DNA of 6,565 bases from Actinomycetota bacterium (GCA_005787665.1 SYAB01000239.1:1-6565); one strand, 5' to 3'; shown: positions 1-5,860, counted from the first letter of the stretch. The notes: generated by a model from the letters alone, not told the origin. A program made the numbers and translations.

Positions 1-168
1 CGTGTCGTACGCGGCGTATCCCGCGTCGATCACCGCCGACCGCTGCCGCGCAAGCAGGGCTCTGAGCGCATCGTCGACGAGGGTGGCGTCGCTGCCACCC
101 GAGTGAGACTTCCGGGCCTGGTTGAGAAGGTCGGCATCGACGGTCGTGCTCAAGCGTGTGCGCGCCAT
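1..168 (-). CDS. Ribbon-helix-helix-like type II antitoxin, N-terminal part (cut by window edge)
   Basis: The minus strand opens with ATG at 168 and stays open for 56 codons to the window edge, so the C-terminus is missing. The protein begins [15 protein letters not shown] and continues with a helical stretch (residues about 13-42) and the segment [11 protein letters not shown] short basic beta-strand (RLSTTV) followed by two helices is the layout of ribbon-helix-helix DNA-binding antitoxins. The 'DAxYAAYD' tail resembles small mycobacterial MazE/VapB-type antitoxins as remembered. In such systems the N-terminal half binds the operator and the C-terminal tail blocks the toxin. The toxin gene would be expected downstream, to the left of position 1, and cannot be seen. 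The start lies in a tandem ATGCCA repeat that could be its operator. MazE versus VapB assignment is not possible from this fragment. Confidence 0.75.
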   Translation of the reverse strand, partial: MARTRLSTTVDADLLNQARKSHSGGSDATLVDDALRALLARQRSAVIDAGYAAYDT

Positions 169-183
169 GCCATAACTATGCCA
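167..183. promoter_or_regulatory. Tandem hexamer repeat / near-palindrome over the antitoxin start: candidate autoregulatory operator
   Basis: The plus strand reads ATGCCA-TAACT-ATGCCA, two identical hexamers 11 bp apart, about one helical turn. The same bases form an imperfect palindrome around CATA-AC-TATG (171-180). It overlaps the start codon of the minus-strand antitoxin and lies 31 bp before the plus-strand SnoaL-like gene. RHH antitoxins commonly bind short repeats of this kind in their own promoters. That this is an operator is an inference from position and symmetry only. Confidence 0.35.
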
Positions 184-214
184 CGCCGGGGGTGCACGCA
201 GTAGGTTCGATGGC

Positions 215-715
215 GTGCCCCGCTTCTCCCACGCCGAACTCGCCGACGCCTTCGCCGTGTTCGAACAGGAAGTCGCCGACGCCGCCCACACCCACAATTG
301 GGATGCCTGGGTGGCGCACTACACCGACGATGTCGACTACATCGAGCATGCGTTGGGCACCATGAAAGGCCGCGAGCAGGTTCGCGACTGGATCTACCGC
401 ACCATGACGACCTTTCCCGGCAGCCATATGACGGCGTTCCCGTCGCTGTGGCACGTCGTCGACGAGGAACGCGGCCGGGTGATCTGCGAACTGGACAACC
501 CGATGCGCGACCCGGGTGACGGCACCATCATCAGCGCCACCAACATCTCGATCATCACCTACGCCGGCGACGGGCTGTGGAGCCGCCAGGAGGACATCTA
601 CAACCCGCTGCGCTTCCTTAGGGCCGGGATGAAATGGTGCAAGAAGGCTCAGGCGCTCGGCACTCTCGACGACGAGGCCGCCGCATGGATGCAGACCAAC
701 GGTGCGCCCCGGTGA
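215..715 (+). CDS. SnoaL/NTF2-like alpha+beta-barrel protein
   Basis: This 166-residue protein fits the NTF2-like/SnoaL fold in length and pattern. An amphipathic N-terminal helix (about residues 6-25) is followed by the typical [17 protein letters not shown] segment (28-45). A glycine-turn-helix ([13 protein letters not shown]) and a beta-rich half with [15 protein letters not shown] and a C-terminal [10 protein letters not shown] strand complete it. Family members are either small enzymes (cyclases, isomerases, hydrolases) using acidic or histidine residues in the conical cavity, or non-catalytic binding domains; the substrate cannot be told here. The start is GTG with AGTAGG at 200-205 as a likely ribosome binding site. 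An ATG at 210 is in another frame. The stop overlaps the GTG of the following SDR gene, so the two are very probably co-translated and may act on one substrate. The pair resembles Rv0138-Rv0139 of M. tuberculosis as remembered. Confidence 0.85.
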   Translation: MPRFSHAELADAFAVFEQEVADAAHTHNWDAWVAHYTDDVDYIEHALGTMKGREQVRDWIYRTMTTFPGSHMTAFPSLWHVVDEERGRVICELDNPMRDPGDGTIISATNISIITYAGDGLWSRQEDIYNPLRFLRAGMKWCKKAQALGTLDDEAAAWMQTNGAPR

Positions 716-1761
716 AACTGGTCATCGGCGCCAACGGATTCCTGGGCAGTCATGTCACCCGCCAACTCGTCGCCGACGGCCACGCGGTGCGGGTCATGGT
801 GCGTCACGGCGCCAACACCGCCGGCATCGACGACCTCGACGTGGAGCGGTTCACCGGCGACATCTTCGACGCCGACGTGCTGCGTGCGGCGATGACCGGC
901 TGTGACGACGTCTACTACTGCGTCGTCGACACCCGGGGTTGGCTCTCCGACCCGGCACCGCTGTACCGCACCAACGTCGAGGGCACCCGCCACGTCCTCG
1001 ATGTCGCCGCCGGGGTCCACGCCGAGCACCCGTTCCGAAAGTTCGTCTACACCAGCAGCTACGCCACCGTCGGGCGCCGCCGGGGCCGGGTCGCCACCGA
1101 GGCCGATGACATCACCGACGACTCCGGGCGGCACACCCGCGGTCGGGGTTGGGCTACTCCTCCCACCGACTACGTCCGCACCCGGCTGATCGCCGAGCGG
1201 ATGGTGCTGCGCTACGCCCGAGAGGGGAAGTTGCCCGCGGTCGCGATGTGCGTGTCCACTACCTACGGCGCCGGGGACTGGGGGCGTACCCCGCACGGCG
1301 CCATCATCGCCGGGGCGGCGTTCGGCAAACTGCCGTTCGTCCTGGGTGGGATCGAGTTGGAGGCGGTCGGAGTCGACGACGCGGCCCGCGCCATGATCCT
1401 CGCCGCCGAGCACGGCCGGGTGGGCGAACGGTATCTGATCTCCGAGCGCATGATCACCAATGCGGACGTGGTGCGCATCGCCGCCGACGCCGCCGGGGTT
1501 CCGGCTCCGACGAGGACCATTCCCCTGCCCGTGGCCTACGCGCTCGCTGCCGTGAGCACCGCCAAGGCGCGGCTGAGGGGGACCGACGAACGGCTCACCC
1601 TCAACGCCCTGCGCCTCATGCGTGCCGAAGCGCCGGTCGACTGTGCCAAGGCGCGGCGGGAACTGGGCTGGCAGCCGCGTCCGGTGTCCGAGTCCATCCG
1701 GGAGGCCGCTCGGTGGTGGGTGAATCTGCGCGCCGCCAAACGGGGGACTGTGTCGAGCTAG
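712..1761 (+). CDS. NAD(P)-dependent epimerase/dehydratase family protein (extended SDR)
   Basis: A protein of 349 residues when started at GTG 712, the usual size of an extended short-chain dehydrogenase/reductase. The Rossmann glycine motif GANGFLG sits at residues 6-12, right at the N-terminus, which is why this start is preferred over the in-frame ATG at 634. Then come an acidic strand end with D-IFDAD (nucleotide contact region), the strand FVYTSS (111-116, supplying the catalytic Ser/Thr), and the Y154-V-R-T-R158 helix. The C-terminal part holds the extended-SDR substrate-binding region and ends with the typical ELGWQPRP...SIREAARWW. Family members reduce, oxidise or epimerise sugars, flavonols or sterol-like ketones; the substrate is unknown. 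The catalytic lysine of YxxxK is arginine here, which is unusual. The gene overlaps the SnoaL-like gene by four bases (GTGA) and ends with a tandem TAG TAG. Confidence 0.88.
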   Translation: MKLVIGANGFLGSHVTRQLVADGHAVRVMVRHGANTAGIDDLDVERFTGDIFDADVLRAAMTGCDDVYYCVVDTRGWLSDPAPLYRTNVEGTRHVLDVAAGVHAEHPFRKFVYTSSYATVGRRRGRVATEADDITDDSGRHTRGRGWATPPTDYVRTRLIAERMVLRYAREGKLPAVAMCVSTTYGAGDWGRTPHGAIIAGAAFGKLPFVLGGIELEAVGVDDAARAMILAAEHGRVGERYLISERMITNADVVRIAADAAGVPAPTRTIPLPVAYALAAVSTAKARLRGTDERLTLNALRLMRAEAPVDCAKARRELGWQPRPVSESIREAARWWVNLRAAKRGTVSS

Positions 1762-1804
1762 TAGACGGCTAACCGGGTTCGTCGGCGTCAGGTCGGAGTA
1801 GTTC

Positions 1805-1834
1805 TTGGCGAAGCCGGCTGGGGATACCAAGAAT
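1805..1834 (+). promoter_or_regulatory. Candidate parD promoter (-35 TTGGCG, -10-like AAGAAT)
   Basis: TTGGCG at 1805-1810 and AAGAAT at 1829-1834 are separated by 18 bases. The first resembles a sigma-A -35 box, the second is a weak -10 (4 of 6 to TATAAT, and lacking the leading T). Transcription would start near 1841, leaving a leader of about 10 bases or less before the GTG at 1851. No Shine-Dalgarno sequence is seen there, so near-leaderless translation, common in mycobacteria, is plausible. The -10-like box lies in the centre of the palindrome at 1820-1844. Predicted by eye only. Confidence 0.3.
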
Positions 1835-1844
1835 TGGTATCCCC
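1820..1844. promoter_or_regulatory. 25-bp palindrome before parD: probable ParD/ParDE operator
   Basis: GGGGATACCAA - GAA - TTGGTATCCCC is a perfect inverted repeat with 11-bp arms and a 3-base centre. It ends six bases before the parD GTG start. ParD antitoxins of the RHH type bind palindromes overlapping their own promoter, and the ParDE complex tightens repression. The arms are not followed by a T-run, so a Rho-independent terminator for the upstream SDR gene is less likely, although the transcript could fold into a hairpin. The symmetry is directly seen; the operator role is inferred from position. Confidence 0.6.
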
Positions 1845-1850
1845 ACGCAT

Positions 1851-2102
1851 GTGGGTAGGAATACGTCGTTCAGCCTCGATGAGCATTTCAGCGCGTTCAT
1901 CGAGAATGAAGTTGCTTCCGGCCGCTACGGCTCGGCCAGCGACGTTGTGCGGTCTGCCCTGCGGTTGCTTGAGGATCGTGAGATTCGCCTGCGGGCGTTG
2001 AGACAGGCCCTCATTGCTGGCGAACAAAGTGGGGACTCGACGCCGTTCGACTTCGACGAGTTCTTTGCGCGTAAGCGAACCGAGGAGTCTCGCCACCGGT
2101 GA
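1851..2102 (+). CDS. parD: ParD-family antitoxin
   Basis: An 83-residue protein with the full hallmarks of a ParD/CC2985-type antitoxin: N-terminal NTSFSLDEHFSAFI (strand and first helix of the RHH fold, residues 4-17), then the conserved GRYGSASDVVRSALRLLEDRE (24-44). A charged helix and a C-terminal STPFDFDEFFARKR tail (63-76) follow. The tail is the part that wraps the ParE toxin in known complexes. It should form dimers, bind DNA and repress its own operon while neutralising ParE. The start is GTG at 1851; no ribosome binding site is visible and the palindrome ends six bases upstream. The reading frame is intact, and the stop overlaps the parE GTG by four bases (GTGA). As the partner toxin is frameshifted, ParD may now be an orphan antitoxin or plain DNA-binding repressor. 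The locus looks somewhat less GC-rich than its neighbours, which could hint at transfer. Confidence 0.92.
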   Translation: MGRNTSFSLDEHFSAFIENEVASGRYGSASDVVRSALRLLEDREIRLRALRQALIAGEQSGDSTPFDFDEFFARKRTEESRHR

Positions 2103-2394
2103 GCCGGTACGTGCTTTCACCAGCAGCACGCGCCGACCTGGAACAGATCTGGGATTACAGCTCTGAGCGGTGGGATGACGATCAGGCCGAGGAGTACCTG
2201 CGTGAAGTCCAGCGTGCGATCGAACGCATCGTGTCCAATCCGACGATCGGACGGGCCTGCAATGACGTACGCACTGGCTACCGCAAGCACGCTGTCGGTC
2301 GCACACGTTGTATTACCGGATTGGCAGCGACGACGTGAACGATGTGGTGCGTGTACTTCACCAACGCATGGATGCCGACCGGCACCTCGACTGA
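2099..2394 (+). pseudogene. parE: ParE-family toxin, frameshifted near its C-terminus
   Basis: The gene starts at GTG 2099, overlapping parD; GAGGAG at 2082-2087 could serve as ribosome binding site. Residues 1-67 follow the RelE/ParE fold well: SRYVLSPAARADLEQIWDY, ERW, a long helix AEEYLREVQRAIERIVSNP, then GRACNDVRTGYRKHAVG. After Gly67 (codon ending at 2299) the frame runs into a foreign tail and stops at 2336-2338, giving 79 residues. If one base is restored at about 2299-2301, the reading continues as (S)HTLYYRI...DVNDVVRVLHQRMD...RHLD to TGA 2392-2394. That is 98 residues, the normal ParE length with its normal C-terminal strands. Working ParE proteins poison DNA gyrase, and the C-terminal region is important for toxicity, so the present product is probably inactive. 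A sequencing error of one base would look identical. Confidence 0.88.
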
Positions 2395-2543
2395 GGCCAT
2401 ACCGTGGCCAAGACGTCTGGTTGGTCGGTCAACGACGGCCCGACGGTGCCATCGCAATTCCCGTAAGTACCTGAGCGGGCCACGGTGCGGAGCCGCCACC
2501 CTGCACTGCATGCCGCACCCGAAACTCTGGAAGGATTCTCACC
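2395..2543 (+). other. Intergenic gap between the parE remnant and the FAD oxidoreductase gene
   Basis: No coding continuity is seen. The gap contains a 9-bp inverted repeat, ACCGTGGCC at 2401-2409 and GGCCACGGT at 2478-2486, 68 bases apart, and a ribosome binding site at its end. No convincing -10/-35 pair was found for the downstream operon, though its promoter should lie here. Confidence 0.4.
2529..2535 (+). promoter_or_regulatory. Ribosome binding site of the FAD oxidoreductase gene
   Basis: GGAAGGA lies 8 bases before the ATG at 2544, a good Shine-Dalgarno match at normal spacing. It supports this ATG as the real start and suggests that the gene opens a new transcription unit. Confidence 0.75.
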
Positions 2544-3911
2544 ATGCTCCGCAATGGCGCCGTCTCGCACTGGTTCGCCCGGTTGCCCACCCCCCGTCCG
2601 GCGCTGCCCGGGGATCGCGACGCCGACGTCTGCATCATCGGGGCGGGATACACCGGTCTGTGGACCGCCTACTACCTCAAACAGGCCGACCCGGGCCTGC
2701 GAATCACCGTGCTGGAGTCCCGGTTCGCCGGTTTCGGGGCATCGGGGCGCAACGGTGGATGGCTCTCCGGACTGCCCCCGGGTCACCGCGGTCTGATGGC
2801 CAAGGAGCACGGTAGGGACTCCGTCGTCGCCTGGCAGCGCCTGCTGAACGAGGCCGTCGACGAGGTGATCGGGGTGGCCGATCTCGAAGGGATCGACGCC
2901 GACATCCACAAGGGCGGCAACCTGGAGGTGGCCCGAAATCCGGCCCAGGCCAAGAGGCTTCGCGCTGAATTCGACGAGGACCGAAAATGGGGTGTGGAGG
3001 GCGTCGAGATGCTCACCGCGACCGAGGCGGCCGCTCGGGTCCGGGTGGACAGCGTGCAGTTGGGCACGTTCAACCCGCAGTGCGCCCGCATCCAGCCGGC
3101 GAAGTTGGCGCGGGGACTGGCCGACGTCGTCGAGCGACTCGGCGTGAGCGTGTACGAGCAGACCCCCGTCACCGCGATCGTCCCCGGGCGCGCGGTGACG
3201 CCGATGGGTGCGGTGCGGGCCCCGGTGATCCTGCGTGCCACCGAGGGTTTCACCGCCCGGATGCGGGGTCTGCGGCGGCGCTGGCTGCCGATGAACAGTG
3301 CCATGATCGCCACGCAGCCACTGCCCCAGCAGGTGTGGGACGACATCGGTTGGGCGGGTTGTGAAACCCTAGGAGATCTCGCGCACGGCTTCTTTTACGC
3401 CCAGCGCACCGCTGACGGACGCATCGCGCTGGGCGGGCGGGCGGTGCCCTACCGGTACGCGTCGCGGATCGACCGCGACGGCGTCGTCGGACAGGGCACC
3501 ATCGACTACCTCACCGGCGTCCTCAACACCGTCCTCCCGCAGACCCGCGGCGTGCCGATCGCACACGGATGGTGCGGTGTGCTGGCCGTGCCGCGGGACT
3601 GGTCGGCGAGCATCAGCCTGGACCCGGCGACCGGTATCGGCGAGGCCGGCGGTTACGTCGGCCACGGCGTCACCGCCACCAACCTGGCGGGCCGTACCCT
3701 GGCGGATCTGGTGCTCGAGCGCGCCACCGCGCTCACCGCACTGCCCTGGGTCGACCACCGCGCCAAGGCCTGGGAGCCCGAACCGCTGCGCTGGATCGGC
3801 GTTCGGGGCCTCTACTCCGCCTACAAGGTCGCCGACCGTCACGAGGAAGGCGGCCGCGCCAACACCTCGCCGATCGCCGCGCTGGCCGACCGTATCGCCC
3901 AGCGGCCCTGA
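2544..3911 (+). CDS. FAD-dependent oxidoreductase, DAO (amine/amino-acid oxidase) fold
   Basis: A 455-residue flavoprotein of the D-amino-acid oxidase/glycine oxidase superfamily (PuuB-, sarcosine-oxidase- or DadA-like). The dinucleotide-binding motif DVCIIGAGYTGLWTAYYL has its glycines at 33, 35 and 38 and the ribose-binding Glu58 ends the second strand (VLES). The downstream GASGRNGGW (65-73) is the flavin-contact motif typical of PuuB-like enzymes. The middle region is the substrate domain. The C-terminal GYVGHGVTATNLAGRTLADLV closes the FAD site. No signal peptide or membrane segment is seen, so it should be cytosolic. Members oxidise amines or amino acids, usually producing an imine that hydrolyses to aldehyde or keto acid, plus hydrogen peroxide. 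The substrate here is not identifiable. ATG 2544 has a good ribosome binding site. The glycosylase gene begins 7 bases after the stop, suggesting an operon. Confidence 0.88.
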   Translation: MLRNGAVSHWFARLPTPRPALPGDRDADVCIIGAGYTGLWTAYYLKQADPGLRITVLESRFAGFGASGRNGGWLSGLPPGHRGLMAKEHGRDSVVAWQRLLNEAVDEVIGVADLEGIDADIHKGGNLEVARNPAQAKRLRAEFDEDRKWGVEGVEMLTATEAAARVRVDSVQLGTFNPQCARIQPAKLARGLADVVERLGVSVYEQTPVTAIVPGRAVTPMGAVRAPVILRATEGFTARMRGLRRRWLPMNSAMIATQPLPQQVWDDIGWAGCETLGDLAHGFFYAQRTADGRIALGGRAVPYRYASRIDRDGVVGQGTIDYLTGVLNTVLPQTRGVPIAHGWCGVLAVPRDWSASISLDPATGIGEAGGYVGHGVTATNLAGRTLADLVLERATALTALPWVDHRAKAWEPEPLRWIGVRGLYSAYKVADRHEEGGRANTSPIAALADRIAQRP

Positions 3912-3918
3912 CGGTTTC

Positions 3919-4830
3919 GTGCCGATCGAACGCACAATCACCTTCCCCGGCCCGGCCAGTCCGGGCTACACCCTGGCGCCGCAGCGACGCGGGCCGCGTG
4001 ACCCCTGCTTCCAGGTCGACGAGCAGCGCGCCATCTGGCGGACCAGCCTGCAGGGCAGCGGACCGGTCACCGCCAGGATCACCCGAGTCGCCGCCGACAC
4101 CGTCACTTGCACGACGTGGGGCGAGGGGGCGCAGGAGTTCGCCGACAACCTGCCCGCCCTGCTCGGTGCTGACGACGACGCCGGCGATTTCGAGCCGCAG
4201 CACCCGGTCCTCGCCGCCGCGAGAGACAACGCTCGGCACCTGCGGATCGGTCGCACCGGCCGAGTCCTCGAAGCGTTGATCCCCGCGGTGCTCGAGCAAC
4301 GCGTCCAAGGGGTCGCGTCCTTCCGGTCCTGGCGGCTGCTGGTCACCACATTCGGCACACCCGCGCCCGGTCCGGCGCCGGCCACCATGCGGGTGCCGCC
4401 ACCTCCGGAGGTGTGGCGGGCCATCCCGTCCTGGGAGTTTCACCGCGCCAACGTCGACCCCGGTCGTGCCCGCACCATCGTCGGCTGCGCCCGGCGCGCC
4501 GAGTCGCTGGAACGGCTGAGCGGCCGTCCGCCCGCCGAGGCCCGCGGGGCACTCACCGCGCTGCCCGGCGTCGGGGTGTGGACCGCCGCCGAGACCGCCC
4601 AGCGCGCCTTCGGCGACGCCGATGCGCTCTCGGTCGGCGACTACCACCTGGCCACCATGATCGGCTGGACGCTTCTGGGCCACCCGATCGACGACGTCGC
4701 GATGGTCGAGCTACTCGAGCCGATGCGCCCGCACCGCTATCGGGCGGTGCGGGCGCTCGAGGTCAGCGGTCTGGCCCGCCTGCCGCGCCGGGGTCCCCGG
4801 TTGGCGGTGCAGGACATCAGCCGGCTGTGA
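3919..4830 (+). CDS. AlkA-like DNA glycosylase, HhH-GPD superfamily (3-methyladenine glycosylase type)
   Basis: This 303-residue protein carries the helix-hairpin-helix motif LPGVGVWTAAETAQRAFGD (215-233), followed by DALSVGDYHL, in which Asp241 is the expected catalytic aspartate of the GPD loop. Upstream, RTGRVLEALIPAVLEQRVQ (about 110-128) matches the first helices of the AlkA/OGG1 catalytic core. Residues 1-100 would be an AlkA-type N-terminal domain. No lysine is present at the HhH position used by bifunctional OGG1/Nth enzymes, and the four-cysteine iron-sulphur cluster of Nth/MutY is absent. A monofunctional glycosylase that excises alkylated bases is therefore expected, leaving an abasic site for base excision repair. 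The start is taken as GTG 3919, 7 bases after the oxidoreductase stop; the open frame reaches further upstream but only within that gene. No clear ribosome binding site is seen, so translational coupling is likely. Confidence 0.85.
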   Translation: MPIERTITFPGPASPGYTLAPQRRGPRDPCFQVDEQRAIWRTSLQGSGPVTARITRVAADTVTCTTWGEGAQEFADNLPALLGADDDAGDFEPQHPVLAAARDNARHLRIGRTGRVLEALIPAVLEQRVQGVASFRSWRLLVTTFGTPAPGPAPATMRVPPPPEVWRAIPSWEFHRANVDPGRARTIVGCARRAESLERLSGRPPAEARGALTALPGVGVWTAAETAQRAFGDADALSVGDYHLATMIGWTLLGHPIDDVAMVELLEPMRPHRYRAVRALEVSGLARLPRRGPRLAVQDISRL

Positions 4831-4840
4831 AGCGGCCGGA

Positions 4841-5599
4841 TCAGCTCTCCAGCGCGGCGTCTCGCACCGGGCGTTCGGCGAGCTCCTCGCCCCGGCCGAA
4901 CAACACCGGATAGAGCGCCCCGGCCAGGGCTGCGCCGACCAGGGGCGCCAGCCAGAACAACCACAGCTGTCCTGGCGCCCCCGCACCGTTGAAGAACGCG
5001 ACGCCAGTGGAACGGGCCGGGTTGACCGAGGTGTTGGAGATCGGGATGGAGATCAGGTGGATCAGGGTCAGCGTCAGGCCGATCGAGATGCCGGCGAACC
5101 CCTTAGGCGCGCGGTCGTCGGTGGAACCCAGGATCACCAGCAGGAAGATGAACGTCAGCAGAACCTCGACGATCAGCACCGCCATCATCGAGTAGCCGTG
5201 CGGGGAGTTCGCCCCGTAGCCGTTGGCGGCCATGTTGCCGCTGGCGTTGAATTTGGGCCGGCCCTGGGCGATGACGAGAATGGCCAGTCCTGCAAGCAGG
5301 CCGCCGAGCACCTGGGCGACCCAGTACTGGATTACGGCGGCCCATTCCACCCGTTTGGCGATGGCCGCGCCCAGGGTCACCGCGGGGTTGAAGTGCCCAC
5401 CGGAGATGGTGCCGAAGGCGTACACCCCGGTGAGTACGGTCAAGCCGAACGCGAGTGAGACGCCGAGGTAGCCGATACCAACGGAGTTGTCCCCGGCCGG
5501 GTTGGCGGCGAAGACCGCGGCCCCGCAGCCGCCGAAGACCAGCCAGAACGTGCCGATGAACTCCGCCGTCAGGCGGTGCGTCAGGGTTGGAGCAGTCAC
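4841..5599 (-). CDS. aqpZ: Aquaporin Z, water channel of the MIP family
   Basis: With GTG at 5599 as start the protein has 252 residues and begins [26 protein letters not shown], the usual AqpZ opening. Six membrane helices can be traced (about 10-31, 41-62, 84-110, 137-158, 168-188, 212-235). Both re-entrant loops have complete signatures, [12 protein letters not shown] (NPA at 71-73) and [11 protein letters not shown] (NPA at 193-195). The selectivity-filter residues of E. coli AqpZ are all matched: Phe51, His181, Thr190 and Arg196. This argues for an orthodox water channel rather than a glycerol facilitator. It acts in the cytoplasmic membrane, probably in osmotic adjustment. A complement of AAGGGG lies 4-5 bases before the start (5604-5609), favouring it over the in-frame ATG at 5680. 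It is convergent with the glycosylase gene (10-bp gap, no strong terminator seen) and divergent from gltB. Confidence 0.96.
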   Translation of the reverse strand: MTAPTLTHRLTAEFIGTFWLVFGGCGAAVFAANPAGDNSVGIGYLGVSLAFGLTVLTGVYAFGTISGGHFNPAVTLGAAIAKRVEWAAVIQYWVAQVLGGLLAGLAILVIAQGRPKFNASGNMAANGYGANSPHGYSMMAVLIVEVLLTFIFLLVILGSTDDRAPKGFAGISIGLTLTLIHLISIPISNTSVNPARSTGVAFFNGAGAPGQLWLFWLAPLVGAALAGALYPVLFGRGEELAERPVRDAALES

Positions 5600-5603
5600 A
5601 AGA

Positions 5604-5609
5604 CCCCTT
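5604..5609 (-). promoter_or_regulatory. Ribosome binding site of aqpZ
   Basis: On the minus strand AAGGGG precedes the GTG at 5599 by four bases. It decides the start: the 27 extra residues available from the ATG at 5680 are not AqpZ-like and lack such a site. Confidence 0.6.
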
Positions 5610-5685
5610 AGCGAGTACGAACGATGCGCCGGTGATTTTTCCACGCCCGAGCGCCGCCCCGCAGGAAAAAGCGAGCCCAACCCGC

Positions 5686-5702
5686 ACTAAGGCTTGACTA
5701 AG
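5686..5702. repeat. Tandem ACTAAG repeat with 11-bp period in the aqpZ-gltB intergenic region
   Basis: ACTAAG occurs at 5686-5691 and again at 5697-5702, one helical turn apart, directly abutting the putative gltB -35 box at 5703. The spacing suits a transcription factor binding two successive half-sites on one DNA face. No known regulator is recognised, and chance occurrence in a short region is possible. Confidence 0.3.
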
Positions 5703-5732
5703 TTGGCATGTCGGGCCAGACGAACATATCGT
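5703..5732 (+). promoter_or_regulatory. Candidate gltB promoter (TTGGCA - 18 bp - TATCGT)
   Basis: TTGGCA at 5703-5708 and TATCGT at 5727-5732 are 18 bases apart and resemble sigma-A boxes; the second fits the mycobacterial TANNNT -10 form. Initiation near 5739 would give a leader of about 120 bases before gltB. A second -35-like TTGACT is at 5694-5699. Predicted by eye. Confidence 0.4.
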
Positions 5733-5844
5733 TTCGGGTACCTGTTGATACACCACAGAAGGGCCGCCGTTCACCGACGCACGGAGGAACCCGACGGGGC
5801 GCGGCGCCAGCCACACACCACGGTCGAACCGCCGCGCAACTTTT

Positions 5845-5855
5845 GAAGGGTGAGG
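5845..5855 (+). promoter_or_regulatory. Ribosome binding site of gltB
   Basis: GAAGGGTGAGG lies just upstream of ATG 5861, with the GAGG part ending five bases before the start. This supports ATG 5861 although the frame is open further upstream. Confidence 0.65.
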
Positions 5856-5860
5856 TGCGT

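Noticed and set aside
634..711. Longer N-terminus of the SDR from ATG 634
   Set aside because: The extra residues are highly charged shadow translation of the SnoaL-like gene, while the Rossmann GxxGxxG motif begins six residues after the GTG at 712.
649..1830. Long open frame of 393 codons on the minus strand opposite the SDR gene
   Set aside because: Low-complexity Gly/Val/Asp/Pro-rich translation typical of the antisense shadow of high-GC genes; the plus strand has clear SDR motifs.
1820..1844. Rho-independent terminator of the SDR operon
   Set aside because: The hairpin is followed by CCCC ACGC rather than a T-run, and its position at the parD start fits an operator better; the alternative is not excluded.
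2296..2302. Programmed ribosomal frameshift in parE
   Set aside because: GGT CGC is not a recognised slippery site and no stimulatory structure is evident; a one-base deletion or sequencing error is simpler.
3733..4683. Minus-strand open frame of 316 codons opposite the glycosylase
   Set aside because: No recognisable motif and antisense to a gene with a full HhH-GPD signature; a codon-bias shadow.
5613..5645. SigH/SigE-type promoter (GGAA...GTT) for aqpZ on the minus strand
   Set aside because: GGAA followed by CGTT can be found, but spacing and flanking bases fit the consensus poorly.
5600..5680. Longer aqpZ start at ATG 5680
   Set aside because: The additional residues are not AqpZ-like, and a Shine-Dalgarno sequence lies immediately before GTG 5599.
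5731..5750. GlnR-type nitrogen regulator box upstream of gltB
   Set aside because: A GTTTC half-site is present, but no properly spaced GTnAC partner was found.
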